A stretch of DNA of 38,919 bases from Pseudonocardia nigra (GTDB lineage: Bacteria; Actinomycetota; Actinomycetes; Mycobacteriales; Pseudonocardiaceae), in NCBI RefSeq assembly GCF_019396355.1, contig NZ_JAHKRK010000052.1:1-38919 (forward strand), given 5' to 3'. The position numbers and the translations under genes are program-made. The notes beneath the pieces were generated by a model. That model did no database searches. It worked only from the letters and a program-made list of their open reading frames with translations, and was not told where the DNA came from. Of this stretch, positions 26,409 to 35,849 are shown in pieces. How positions within the stretch are numbered: position 1 is the first letter of the stretch; each line of letters starts with the position of its first letter.

Positions 26409-27263
26409 GTGCTGCTCTGCGTCGACGTCGGGAACTCCCACATCACGCTCGGGCTGTACCCGGACGAGCCGGAGGACGCCGCCGAGGTGTGGCCCCGGCC
26501 GGTGCGCGACCTGCGGATGCGCACCGACCCCGGCATGACCGCCGACGAGCTCGACGTGGCCTTCCGGGCGCTGCTCGGCGACCACGCCGAGCGGGTCACG
26601 GGGGTGGCCGCGGCGGCCACCGTGCCGAGCCTGCTGCGTGAGCTGCGCCTCCTGCTGGAGCGCCGGGACCACCCAACGGTGATCGTGGGGCCCGGGGTGC
26701 GCACCGGGATGCCCCTGCTCGTGGACAACCCCAAGGAGGTCGGCGCCGACCGCCTCATGAACACGCTGGCCGCGCACCGGCTGTTCGGCACCGCCTGCGT
26801 CACGGTCGACTTCGGCACCTGCACCAACGTGGATGTCGTGTCGGCGAAGGGCGAGTTCCTCGGCGGTGCCCTCGCGCCCGGCATCGAGATCTCCCTCGAC
26901 GCGCTGGCCACACGCACGGCCGCGCTGCGCCCCGTCGAGCTCGTGCGGCCGCGTTCGGTGATCGGCAAGAACACCGTGGAGTGCCTGCAGTCGGGGGTGC
27001 TCTACGGCTTCGCGGGCCAGGTGGACGGGCTGGTGCGGCGCATCATCGCGGAGCTCGGCGCGAAGGCGGGCCCGGTCACCGTGGTCGGCACCGGCGGCCT
27101 TGCACCGTTGATGGCCGGGGTGTCGGACACCATCACCGAGTTCGTGCCCGACCTGACGCTGCTCGGGCTGCGGGCCACCTACCTGCGCAACGCGCGCAGC
27201 ACGTCGGTGACCAGCGGCAGCACGAACTCGGCCCCCGACGTCTCGGGTCGGGCGGCCAGGTAG
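26409..27263 (+). CDS. coaX: Type III pantothenate kinase
   Basis: Phosphorylates pantothenate in the first CoA step; CoaX proteins are ASKHA-fold enzymes. The 284-residue protein has the N-terminal phosphate motif VDVGNSHITLGLY, VGADRLMN with the catalytic-type Asp, DFGTCTNVDVVS and GALAPGIEIS. The second phosphate loop reads GTCTN rather than the usual GTATT/GTSTN, so the alanine/serine position is Cys; activity is likely but not certain. M. tuberculosis CoaX is reported inactive. The last ~28 residues lie in DNA that also encodes the end of the convergent methyltransferase, giving an unusual extension ([17 protein letters not shown]). Confidence 0.9.
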   Translation: MLLCVDVGNSHITLGLYPDEPEDAAEVWPRPVRDLRMRTDPGMTADELDVAFRALLGDHAERVTGVAAAATVPSLLRELRLLLERRDHPTVIVGPGVRTGMPLLVDNPKEVGADRLMNTLAAHRLFGTACVTVDFGTCTNVDVVSAKGEFLGGALAPGIEISLDALATRTAALRPVELVRPRSVIGKNTVECLQSGVLYGFAGQVDGLVRRIIAELGAKAGPVTVVGTGGLAPLMAGVSDTITEFVPDLTLLGLRATYLRNARSTSVTSGSTNSAPDVSGRAAR

Positions 27264-27928
27264 GCCCGCACCCGGGCGAACGCGGCCTCCCGCTCGGTGG
27301 GGTCCGAGGTGAGGGCCCAGGAGTGGGTCCGCAGGGTGGCGACGAGCCCGTCGACGGTGGTGGGCACCGGGTTGGCGAACATCGCGTACTCATCGGGTCC
27401 GGTGCAAAAGGCCGGGTGCGCCGGGAGCTCCGGGACCTCGTCGGGGGCCCGCACCACGGTGGACCTCCACCTTCCGGCCTCGTGGAAGCCGCGCACCCAC
27501 TCCACACGGGCGTCGTCGCCGTTCCACAGGGCCGCGAGCACCCCACCGGGCCGCAGCACCCGGGCGAGCTCCGCATACGCGCGCTCTGGGTCGAACCAGT
27601 GCCACGCCTGGCCGACGAGCACGGCGTCGACGGAGGAATCCGGCAAGGGAATCGCTTGCGCGCTGCCCTCGCGGGCGTCCACCTCGGGGAACCGCGCCCG
27701 CAGCTCGGCGAGCATCGCGGGGTCGGGCTCGACGGCCGTGACCGCGCCCCTCGGCGCCAGCGCCTCGGTGAGCTTGCCGGTGCCCGCGGCGAGGTCGAGC
27801 AGCTGCAGGTCGGGACGGCCGGCGAGTGGCTCCAGCGCCCAGTCGACCGCCTCCGTCGGATAGCCGGGACGGTGCTCGGCGTAGGCGGCGGCCGCCGAAC
27901 CGAACGATCGCGCGCGGGACGTGGTCAC
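27179..27928 (-). CDS. Class I SAM-dependent methyltransferase
   Basis: A 249-residue soluble methyltransferase: motif [13 protein letters not shown], acidic strand end AVEPD, motif II-like VGQAWHWFD and [15 protein letters not shown]. Among class I enzymes, 'AWHWFD' is typical of a broad family near ubiquinone/trans-aconitate methyltransferases; the substrate is unknown. Its 3' end overlaps coaX by 85 bp on the opposite strand. The GTG start lies 6 nt after TACGGT, so a leaderless transcript is likely. It is divergent from lysS. Confidence 0.88.
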   Translation of the reverse strand: MTTSRARSFGSAAAAYAEHRPGYPTEAVDWALEPLAGRPDLQLLDLAAGTGKLTEALAPRGAVTAVEPDPAMLAELRARFPEVDAREGSAQAIPLPDSSVDAVLVGQAWHWFDPERAYAELARVLRPGGVLAALWNGDDARVEWVRGFHEAGRWRSTVVRAPDEVPELPAHPAFCTGPDEYAMFANPVPTTVDGLVATLRTHSWALTSDPTEREAAFARVRAYLAARPETSGAEFVLPLVTDVLRALRR

Positions 27929-27934
27929 GGCGCG

Positions 27935-27940
27935 ACCGTA
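27935..27940 (-). promoter_or_regulatory. -10 box for leaderless methyltransferase gene
   Basis: On the minus strand TACGGT, six bases, then GTG at 27928; the same spacing and hexamer as the surE promoter. Confidence 0.5.
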
Positions 27941-27959
27941 CGGGAGAGCACCGACGGAA

Positions 27960-27985
27960 ACGCCTCGAAAAGGCGTCAGTACCCT
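27960..27985 (+). promoter_or_regulatory. lysS promoter with inverted repeat
   Basis: TACCCT (27980-27985) lies 8 nt before the lysS GTG, fitting a leaderless promoter. Just upstream is a perfect inverted repeat ACGCCT-CGAAA-AGGCGT (27960-27976) in the -35/spacer region. It could be an operator, though the arms are short. Confidence 0.4.
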
Positions 27986-27993
27986 TGTCCGGC

Positions 27994-29496
27994 GTGAACA
28001 CCCTGCCCCCGGACGGCCCCGACAGCGAACTCCCCGAGCAGATGCGGGTGCGCCGGGCGAAGCGGGCGGAGATGCTGGCCCAGGGCCGCGACCCGTACCC
28101 CGTCGCCGTCCCGCGCACGCACTCCCTCCGCGAGGTGCGGGCCGCGCACCCCGACCTCCCGCCGGACACCGCGACCGGGGACGTCGTGGGCGTGACCGGC
28201 CGCGTGATGTTCCTGCGCAACACCGGAAAGCTCTGCTTCGCCACGATTCGCGAGGGCGACGGCACCGAGCTGCAGGCGATGCTGAGCCTCTCGCTGGTGG
28301 GCGAGGACGAACTGGCCCGCTGGAAGTCGACCGTCGACCTCGGCGACCACGTGTTCGTGCACGGCGAGGTGATCACGTCCCGGCGTGGTGAGCTGTCGGT
28401 CATGGCCGACAGCTGGGAGATGGCCGCGAAGGCGGTCCGCCCGCTACCGGTGCAGCACCGCGAGCTCTCCGAGGAGATGCGGGTGCGGCAGCGCTACGTC
28501 GACCTCATCGTCCGCCCGCAGGCCCGCGAGATGGTGCGCAACCGGGCCCTCGTCCTGCGGACGCTGCGGTCGTTCCTCGACGGGACGGACTTCGTCGAGG
28601 TCGAGACGCCCATGCTGCAGTTGCTGCACGGGGGCGCGGCCGCCCGCCCGTTCGTCACGCATGCCAACGCGCTCGACTCCGATCTGTACCTGCGGATCGC
28701 GATCGAACTGTTCCTGAAGCGCAGTGTCGTCGGTGGCGTCGAGCGGGTCTACGAGATCAATCGCATCTTCCGTAACGAGGGCATCGACTCCACGCACTCG
28801 CCCGAGTTCACGATGCTGGAGGCCTACCAGGCCTACGCCACCTACGACGACATGGCGGAACTGACGCGCGAGTTGGTTCTGGCCGCCGCGCGCGCCGTCT
28901 TCGGGTCGACCGTCGTGCGGCACGCCGACGGCAGCGAACACGATCTGGGCGGCGAGTGGCGTTCCGTGACGCTGTACGGGGCGGTGTCGGAAGCGGTGGG
29001 CACAGATGTCGACCCGGGTACCCCGGTCGAGGATCTGCGTAAGCACGCGATGACCCACGGTGTCGAACTGAAGGAAACGCTTTCCGCGGGCGAGATCGTC
29101 CTGGAACTGTTCGAGAAGCTCGTGGAGCACACGCTGACCGAGCCGACGTTCGTCCGGGACTACCCGATCGAGGTACGCCCGCTGGCCAGGCAGCACCGCG
29201 ACGACCCGCAACTCACCGAATCCTGGGATCTGTTCGTGTTCGGCACCGAGGTCGCCACCGCCTACTCGGAGCTGGTGGACCCCGTGGAGCAGCGGGAAAG
29301 GCTCTACGCGCAGTCGCTGCGGGCCGCGGCGGGCGACCCCGAGGCGATGCAGCTCGACGAGGACTTCCTGCGCGCGATGGAGTACGGAATGCCCCCGACG
29401 GGCGGCATGGGAATGGGCATCGACCGGCTGCTGATGACCCTCACCGGGCTCGGAATCCGGGAGACCATTCTGTACCCGCTCGTGCGTTCCGAGTAA
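27994..29496 (+). CDS. lysS: Lysyl-tRNA synthetase, class II
   Basis: Charges tRNA-Lys with lysine. The 500-residue protein has an N-terminal OB-fold anticodon domain (residues ~60-165), then the class II core: motif 1 region [10 protein letters not shown], motif 2 [12 protein letters not shown] followed by [14 protein letters not shown], and motif 3 [16 protein letters not shown]. One conserved stretch reads [10 protein letters not shown] where RIAPELYLKR is usual. From about codon 220 onward, codon use softens (more GAA, GAT, CGT, GGT, and a TAA stop) relative to the 5' half. In the mycobacterial order lysS is followed by lsr2, as here. The start is GTG with TACCCT 8 nt upstream. Confidence 0.94.
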   Translation: MNTLPPDGPDSELPEQMRVRRAKRAEMLAQGRDPYPVAVPRTHSLREVRAAHPDLPPDTATGDVVGVTGRVMFLRNTGKLCFATIREGDGTELQAMLSLSLVGEDELARWKSTVDLGDHVFVHGEVITSRRGELSVMADSWEMAAKAVRPLPVQHRELSEEMRVRQRYVDLIVRPQAREMVRNRALVLRTLRSFLDGTDFVEVETPMLQLLHGGAAARPFVTHANALDSDLYLRIAIELFLKRSVVGGVERVYEINRIFRNEGIDSTHSPEFTMLEAYQAYATYDDMAELTRELVLAAARAVFGSTVVRHADGSEHDLGGEWRSVTLYGAVSEAVGTDVDPGTPVEDLRKHAMTHGVELKETLSAGEIVLELFEKLVEHTLTEPTFVRDYPIEVRPLARQHRDDPQLTESWDLFVFGTEVATAYSELVDPVEQRERLYAQSLRAAAGDPEAMQLDEDFLRAMEYGMPPTGGMGMGIDRLLMTLTGLGIRETILYPLVRSE

Positions 29497-29523
29497 CCGA
29501 TCTGCGACACCGGACGGGGTGAC

Positions 29524-29553
29524 TCGACATCGTCGCCGTTTCGGTAATATTCT
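29524..29553 (+). promoter_or_regulatory. lsr2 promoter
   Basis: TCGACA (29524-29529), an 18-bp spacer, and TATTCT (29548-29553; TAATAT overlaps it at 29545). This is the most AT-rich spot nearby and resembles a SigA-type promoter with a leader of about 50 nt to the lsr2 GTG. Confidence 0.5.
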
Positions 29554-29610
29554 CCGCCAGGTGCGGCACGGCCGCAGAACGACAACGAGCAAGTGTGGAG
29601 GGCCGCGGCG

Positions 29611-29955
29611 GTGGCGCAGATTCGTGAGATCCGGCTAATCGACGACCTGACCGGAGAGGCCGCCGACGAGACGGTCGAGTTCGGTATCGACGGCAAGAAC
29701 TACGAGATCGACCTGTCCAAGGACAACGCGGGCAAGCTGCGCGACGCGCTCGCGGAGTTCGTCGCCTCGGCGCGCCGTTCCGGTGGCCGCAGGCGGGGCG
29801 GCCGGTCCGCCGATGCCGCACCCGCGCGGCGTCCGTCGATCGACCGCGAGCAGAACCAGGCGATCCGGGACTGGGCCCGCAAGCGCGGGATGAAGGTCTC
29901 CGACCGCGGCCGCATCCCGGCCGAGGTCCTGGAGGCCTACCACCAGGAGAACTGA
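29611..29955 (+). CDS. lsr2: Nucleoid-associated silencer Lsr2
   Basis: H-NS-like protein of actinobacteria that bridges AT-rich DNA and silences acquired genes. The 114-residue protein has the N-terminal oligomerisation domain ([30 protein letters not shown]), a basic Arg/Gly linker ([12 protein letters not shown]) and the C-terminal DNA-binding helix pair ending [14 protein letters not shown], where the RGR hook enters the AT minor groove. GTG 29611 is chosen with TGGAGGG eight bases upstream. It lies between lysS and clpC as in mycobacteria, with one gene inserted. Confidence 0.96.
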   Translation: MAQIREIRLIDDLTGEAADETVEFGIDGKNYEIDLSKDNAGKLRDALAEFVASARRSGGRRRGGRSADAAPARRPSIDREQNQAIRDWARKRGMKVSDRGRIPAEVLEAYHQEN

Positions 29956-29983
29956 GCACACTTCCGTGCGTGGCGCCCGTTCG

Positions 29984-30002
29984 TGTGGTTAGGCTGGCCT
30001 CA
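29984..30002 (+). promoter_or_regulatory. Iron-box-like site (IdeR/DmdR type)
   Basis: TGTGGTTAGGCTGGCCTCA matches 14 of 19 positions of the IdeR consensus TWAGGTWAGSCTWACCTWA (consensus from memory). It covers a TAGGCT -10 box upstream of the siderophore-interacting gene, the position expected for iron-dependent repression. Confidence 0.55.
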
Positions 30003-30020
30003 TCTACGTGAGGAGGTCCC

Positions 30021-30818
30021 GTGGCCCGCAGGACGACCACCCTGGAGGTCCGCCGCACGGAGCGGCTCACCCCGCACATGATCCGGGTCGTCGCCGGGGG
30101 CGAACAGCTGTCGGCGTTTCCCGACACGCCGTACACGGACCGCTACGTGAAGATCGTCTTCCCGCGGCCCGGCGTGCGCTACCCGGAGCCGTTCGACATG
30201 GACGTGATCCGGGCCGAGCTGCCGCGTGAGCAGTGGCCGGTCACGCGCACCTACACGGTGCGGGCGCTGGACCACGCGGCGGGCGAGCTGACGATCGACT
30301 TCGTCCACCACGGCGACGCCGGGCTGGCCGGCCCGTGGGCGGCGGCCGCCCGGCCCGGCGACGTGCTGCGGCTGGCCGGCCCGGGCGGGGGCTACGCCCC
30401 CGACCCCGGGGCGGAGTGGCACCTCATGGTCGGCGACGAGAGCGCGCTGCCGGCGATCGCGGCGGCCTGCGAGCGGGTACCGGCAGGCGTGCCGGTGGTG
30501 ACCGTCCTCGAGGTGGCCGACGCGGCCGAGCAGCAGGAGCTCACCTCGCCGGGCGCGCTCCGGACCACCTGGCTGCACCGCCGGGCCGACGCGCCCGAGC
30601 AGCTGCTGGACACCGTTCGGGCCCTGCAGTTCCCGGCCGGGCGCGTGCAGGCCTTCGTGCACGGCGAGGCTGGCCTGGTGCGCGGTGTGCGGCGTCACCT
30701 CGTCGACGAGCGCGGCGTGCCGCGCGAGCTGCTGTCGGTGTCGGGCTACTGGCGCCGCGGCACGGACGAGGACGGCTGGCAGGCGGAGAAGGCGGCGGAG
30801 CGGGCCGGCGCGCGCTGA
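30021..30818 (+). CDS. Siderophore-interacting FAD-dependent ferric reductase
   Basis: Family members (ViuB/YqjH-like) use NAD(P)H and FAD to reduce ferric siderophores and release iron in the cytoplasm. The 265-residue protein has an FAD barrel with RTYTVRALD, DFVHHGDAGLAGPWAAAARPGD, then the SIP domain with LMVGDESALPAI and the signature SGYWRRGTDEDGWQAEK. GAGGAGG precedes the GTG by 4 nt. An iron-box-like element overlaps its presumed -10, consistent with iron repression. It is not part of the mycobacterial lsr2-clpC1 neighbourhood. Confidence 0.92.
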   Translation: MARRTTTLEVRRTERLTPHMIRVVAGGEQLSAFPDTPYTDRYVKIVFPRPGVRYPEPFDMDVIRAELPREQWPVTRTYTVRALDHAAGELTIDFVHHGDAGLAGPWAAAARPGDVLRLAGPGGGYAPDPGAEWHLMVGDESALPAIAAACERVPAGVPVVTVLEVADAAEQQELTSPGALRTTWLHRRADAPEQLLDTVRALQFPAGRVQAFVHGEAGLVRGVRRHLVDERGVPRELLSVSGYWRRGTDEDGWQAEKAAERAGAR

Positions 30819-30820
30819 CG

Positions 30821-30870
30821 CACTCGGTGCGTTCCCTGCCGGGGGCTTCGCCCTGGGTGAACGCCGAGTG
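30821..30870 (+). terminator. Probable terminator of the siderophore-interacting gene
   Basis: Immediately after the stop, CACTCGG...CCGAGTG (30821-30827/30864-30870) encloses further pairing (GGGC-TTC-GCCC near the tip) to form a long imperfect hairpin. A smaller alternative stem ACGCAC-TCG-GTGCGT (30818-30832) also exists. Confidence 0.5.
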
Positions 30871-31147
30871 CCTCGCGCAGGCCGCGACGGCCGTCGCCCC
30901 GGCCCGCCGAACCGGCGCGCGCGGGCCGACGACCTGGCGATGCGCCGAGCGGTGGGCGCCCCGGTCGGATGAACGCCACCGGGCTGACCAGGCCCTCAGA
31001 CCCGCGCGGGAATCCGGGCCCCCACCGTGTTGTTGGGTGGAGTACGTGCGAGACGGGCGACCGCCTGCCCCGGGCCGATACAGTGGGTACCGGGGTGTAC
31101 GCGGCGCAGTGCGCGCCCGTGCATGGCGCAGCAGGCTAGGAGCGTAA
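30871..31147 (+). promoter_or_regulatory. clpC upstream region
   Basis: No gene is supported here; open frames on both strands are high-GC artefacts. It holds TACAGT (31079-31084), a possible -10 giving a ~55-nt leader, an inverted repeat CCCACC-N8-GGGTGG (31021-31040) about 40 bp further upstream that may bind a stress regulator, and the TAGGAG ribosome-binding site (31137-31142) before the clpC ATG. No CtsR-type GGTCAAA repeat is seen. Confidence 0.4.
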
Positions 31148-33694
<2,547 letters not shown>

Positions 33695-33698
33695 TCGG

Positions 33699-33867
33699 CT
33701 AGGGCGTGTCTGGTGGATCTGGGTCGATGGGCCTGGTGGTCCAGATCGTTCCTGGCAAGGCGGAGGCTCGAGCCGTCATACCTGGCGTATCCGGTGGGGC
33801 CGACAACGCCGCCAGGGGCGATCTGGGCGCCAGGACCGCGATCCATGGTCCGCCAGACGTGCCCTAG
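33699..33867 (-). mobile_element. CTAG-ended MITE-like element, copy 2
   Basis: A 169-bp segment bounded by CTAG at both ends, with terminal repeats CTAGGGCGTGTCTGGTGG and the reverse of CTAGGGCACGTCTGGCGG. It is the inverse-oriented relative of 25810-25979; the two align over their full lengths by eye with scattered differences. No transposase is encoded. It is inserted between the clpC stop and the strong hairpin at 33882-33919. Confidence 0.85.
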
Positions 33868-33881
33868 ACCAGCAGTACCGC

Positions 33882-33919
33882 GAACGGCCCGTCCGGACGG
33901 AAGTCCGGGCGGGCCGTTC
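33882..33919 (+). terminator. clpC terminator hairpin
   Basis: GAACGGCCCGTCCGGAC (33882-33898), loop GGAA, GTCCGGGCGGGCCGTTC (33903-33919): 17 paired positions with a single T:G. Presumably the original clpC terminator, now 187 bp from the stop because of the inserted element. Confidence 0.8.
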
Positions 33920-33978
33920 GGCGTTCCGCCAGTTCGTGCCGGTCGTCGTGCCCTGACCTCTGCGGCGTCCGTTTCGGC

Positions 33979-33984
33979 TAGGTT
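33979..33984 (+). promoter_or_regulatory. -10 box for leaderless yihY-like gene
   Basis: TAGGTT, seven bases, then GTG 33992. This supports that start and a leaderless transcript. Confidence 0.55.
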
Positions 33985-33991
33985 CGGGGGT

Positions 33992-34993
33992 GTGAGTTCG
34001 GTCCGCCTGGTCCCGGAGACCGAGCTGATGTCCGGTGACCTGCTCTCGGCCGACGACGCGTGGCACACCGTTCGCCGCTACGGGATCGTCCACCTGCTCA
34101 GCACCGCGTTCGTGCGGTTCCGCTACGGCGACGGGTTCAGCCACGCCCGCGCATTCGCCCTGCAACTCGCGCTCGCCGCGGTGCCGCTCGTCATCGCCGG
34201 GGCCGGGCTGGCGACGGCGCTGGGCGCCGAGTCGTTCGCCGAGGTCGTCGCGCGCACGGTCGTGGCGATCTCACCGGGCAACAGCGACTCGCTCCTCGCG
34301 CAGGTCGTCGACGGCGGCAGCGACGAGGGCAGCGAGCGCGGCGAGATCGTCGTCGTGCTCGGGCTGGTGACGGCGTTCGCGGCGGCCACGTCGGCGTTCG
34401 CCCAGCTGGAGCGCGGCGCGAACCGGATCTACGGCACCCAGCGGGACCGCATGGCGCTGCGCAAATACGTCCGCGCCGCCCTGCTGACAGCGACGGCGGG
34501 CGTCGCGATGGCGGTCGGGCTGCTGCTGATCGTGGCGGGCGAGCCCTTCGGCGAGGCCATGGAAGCGGTGTATCAGTGGGGCGACGGGGGCGAGGAGGTG
34601 TGGGACGCGCTGCGCTGGCCGTCCGGGCTCGCGGCCCTCGTCGTGGCCGTGACCATGCTGTTCCGGCACGCGCCCCGGCGCCGCCAGCCGGGACTGAGCT
34701 GGCTCGCCGTCGGCGCCACCGTCACGGTGCTGGCCTGGCTGGCGGGATCCGGTCTGCTCGCTCTGTACGTGGTGGCCGCCGCCGGGTTCGGGGACACCTA
34801 CGGGCCGCTCACGGCCGTGATGGCGCTGTTGCTGTGGGCCAACGTCACGGGCATCGCCCTGCTGGCGGGTATCGCGCTGGCGGCGCAGCTGGAGGCGGTG
34901 CGCGCCGGCCGGTCCGACCCGCTGCTCCCCGACAGCGACGACGACGGCATCCCCGACGCGCTCGACGAGCACCCCGACTCGCCGTCCCGCTGA
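33992..34993 (+). CDS. YihY/BrkB family membrane protein with Ca-binding-like tail
   Basis: A 333-residue protein of the YihY (formerly 'RNase BN'/BrkB) family, whose function is unresolved. About six membrane helices are visible (residues ~50-75, ~110-130, ~160-185, ~205-225, ~235-262, ~267-292), with the family segments FVRFRYGDGFSHARAFALQLALAAVP near the start and FAQLERGANRIYG mid-protein. After the last helix comes DSDDDGIPDALDEHPDS, matching the DxDxDGxxDxxD pattern of EF-hand-like/thrombospondin type 3 loops. That tail may bind calcium (inference). It is convergent with the WYL regulator. Confidence 0.85.
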   Translation: MSSVRLVPETELMSGDLLSADDAWHTVRRYGIVHLLSTAFVRFRYGDGFSHARAFALQLALAAVPLVIAGAGLATALGAESFAEVVARTVVAISPGNSDSLLAQVVDGGSDEGSERGEIVVVLGLVTAFAAATSAFAQLERGANRIYGTQRDRMALRKYVRAALLTATAGVAMAVGLLLIVAGEPFGEAMEAVYQWGDGGEEVWDALRWPSGLAALVVAVTMLFRHAPRRRQPGLSWLAVGATVTVLAWLAGSGLLALYVVAAAGFGDTYGPLTAVMALLLWANVTGIALLAGIALAAQLEAVRAGRSDPLLPDSDDDGIPDALDEHPDSPSR

Positions 34994-35014
34994 CGCCCCC
35001 CCCGGAATCTCCGC

Positions 35015-35043
35015 GAGTCGCCCGTTCCTGACGGGCGAGTCGC
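35015..35043. repeat. GAGTCGC 22-bp repeats at convergent gene ends
   Basis: GAGTCGCCCG occurs at 35015 and again 22 bp later (35037). The intervening CGCCCGT/ACGGGCG (35019-35025/35031-35037) forms a hairpin between the yihY-like and WYL 3' ends. It is the reverse orientation of the GACTCGC array at 36837-36934. Confidence 0.6.
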
Positions 35044-35084
35044 CCGGTTCGGACATGCGTGTCCCCCGCGGATGGGCACCACCG

Positions 35085-35783
35085 TCAGCGCAGGCGCACC
35101 GGGCGGGCGTCCTCGGGCGGGGTGCCGAACAGGGTGGCGGCGTCGTGCTCCGGCGCGGGCTCGGCGGTCAGGTGGGCGGCCACGATGCGGTCGGTCCGGA
35201 ACCACCGCGGCCCCTGCCGGAGCCGGCACCACGCCAGCAGGTACCAGTGCCCGCCGGTGGCGGCCAGCGCGGCGGGCTCGACGGCGCGCTCGGTGACGGA
35301 CCCGTCCTGGCCGGCGTACCGCAGCACGACGACCTGCCGGCGGCGCACGGCCTCGTCCAGCGCGCGGGCGACGGCGGGGCGGGGCGGCCGGTCCGGGACG
35401 CGCAGCCACAGCCTCCCCGCGATGGCCTCGGCCCGCTCCCGCTCGGCGGGCGACATCGCCGCCAGCACCTTGGACAGCGCGGTGCGCGCGTCGGCGGCGA
35501 ACGGCAGCGCGGGCAGCGCCGCGAGCGCGACGGCGATCGCCGCCGCCTCGGCGCCGGTGACGTTGAGCGGCGGCAGGGAGGTGGCGCCGTCCAGCACGTA
35601 CCCGCCGCCCGGGCCCGCCTGGGCCCACAGCGGCAGCCCGGCCTGCAGCAGCGCGTCGATGTCGCGCTTGATCGTGCGGGTGGAGACCTCGAGGCGCTGC
35701 GCGAGCCAGGCGCCCGTCCGGCCCGACGGGCCGGCGGCGCGCAGCTCCTCGGCGATGGCGTAGAGCCGTTCGGTGCGGTTCAC
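35085..35783 (-). CDS. WYL-domain transcriptional regulator (DeoR-type HTH)
   Basis: A 232-residue YafY-like regulator. The N-terminal winged helix (MNRTERLYAIAEELRA, RLEVSTRTIKRDIDALLQAGLPL) is followed by the linker GPGGGYVLDG and a WYL domain with GGHWYLLAWCRLRQGPRWFRTDRI; such domains bind ligands, sometimes nucleic acid. The start is GTG 35783. A perfect 22-bp palindrome lies exactly between it and the divergent hydrolase gene, so it probably controls that gene and itself (inference). Length is shorter than WYL proteins with a full C-terminal extension. Confidence 0.9.
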   Translation of the reverse strand: MNRTERLYAIAEELRAAGPSGRTGAWLAQRLEVSTRTIKRDIDALLQAGLPLWAQAGPGGGYVLDGATSLPPLNVTGAEAAAIAVALAALPALPFAADARTALSKVLAAMSPAERERAEAIAGRLWLRVPDRPPRPAVARALDEAVRRRQVVVLRYAGQDGSVTERAVEPAALAATGGHWYLLAWCRLRQGPRWFRTDRIVAAHLTAEPAPEHDAATLFGTPPEDARPVRLR

Positions 35784-35805
35784 GATGCTGGAGATCCCTC
35801 GGAAA

Positions 35806-35827
35806 CGGTGACATCACGGTGTCACCG
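35806..35827. promoter_or_regulatory. Operator palindrome between WYL regulator and hydrolase
   Basis: CGGTGACA-N6-TGTCACCG, perfect 8-bp arms. It lies 22 nt from each start codon (35783 minus, 35850 plus), at the exact midpoint of the intergenic region, as expected for a shared autoregulatory site. Confidence 0.7.
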
Positions 35828-35849
35828 ATGATCCAGCAGACTACGTCCC

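Noticed and set aside
26409..27263. coaX as a pseudogene
   Set aside because: The frame is intact with key motifs; only the loop variant and the extended tail are odd, which does not establish loss of function.
30819..31147. Short open frames between the siderophore-interacting gene and clpC
   Set aside because: They overlap the terminator and clpC leader, lack ribosome-binding sites and show no protein-like composition.
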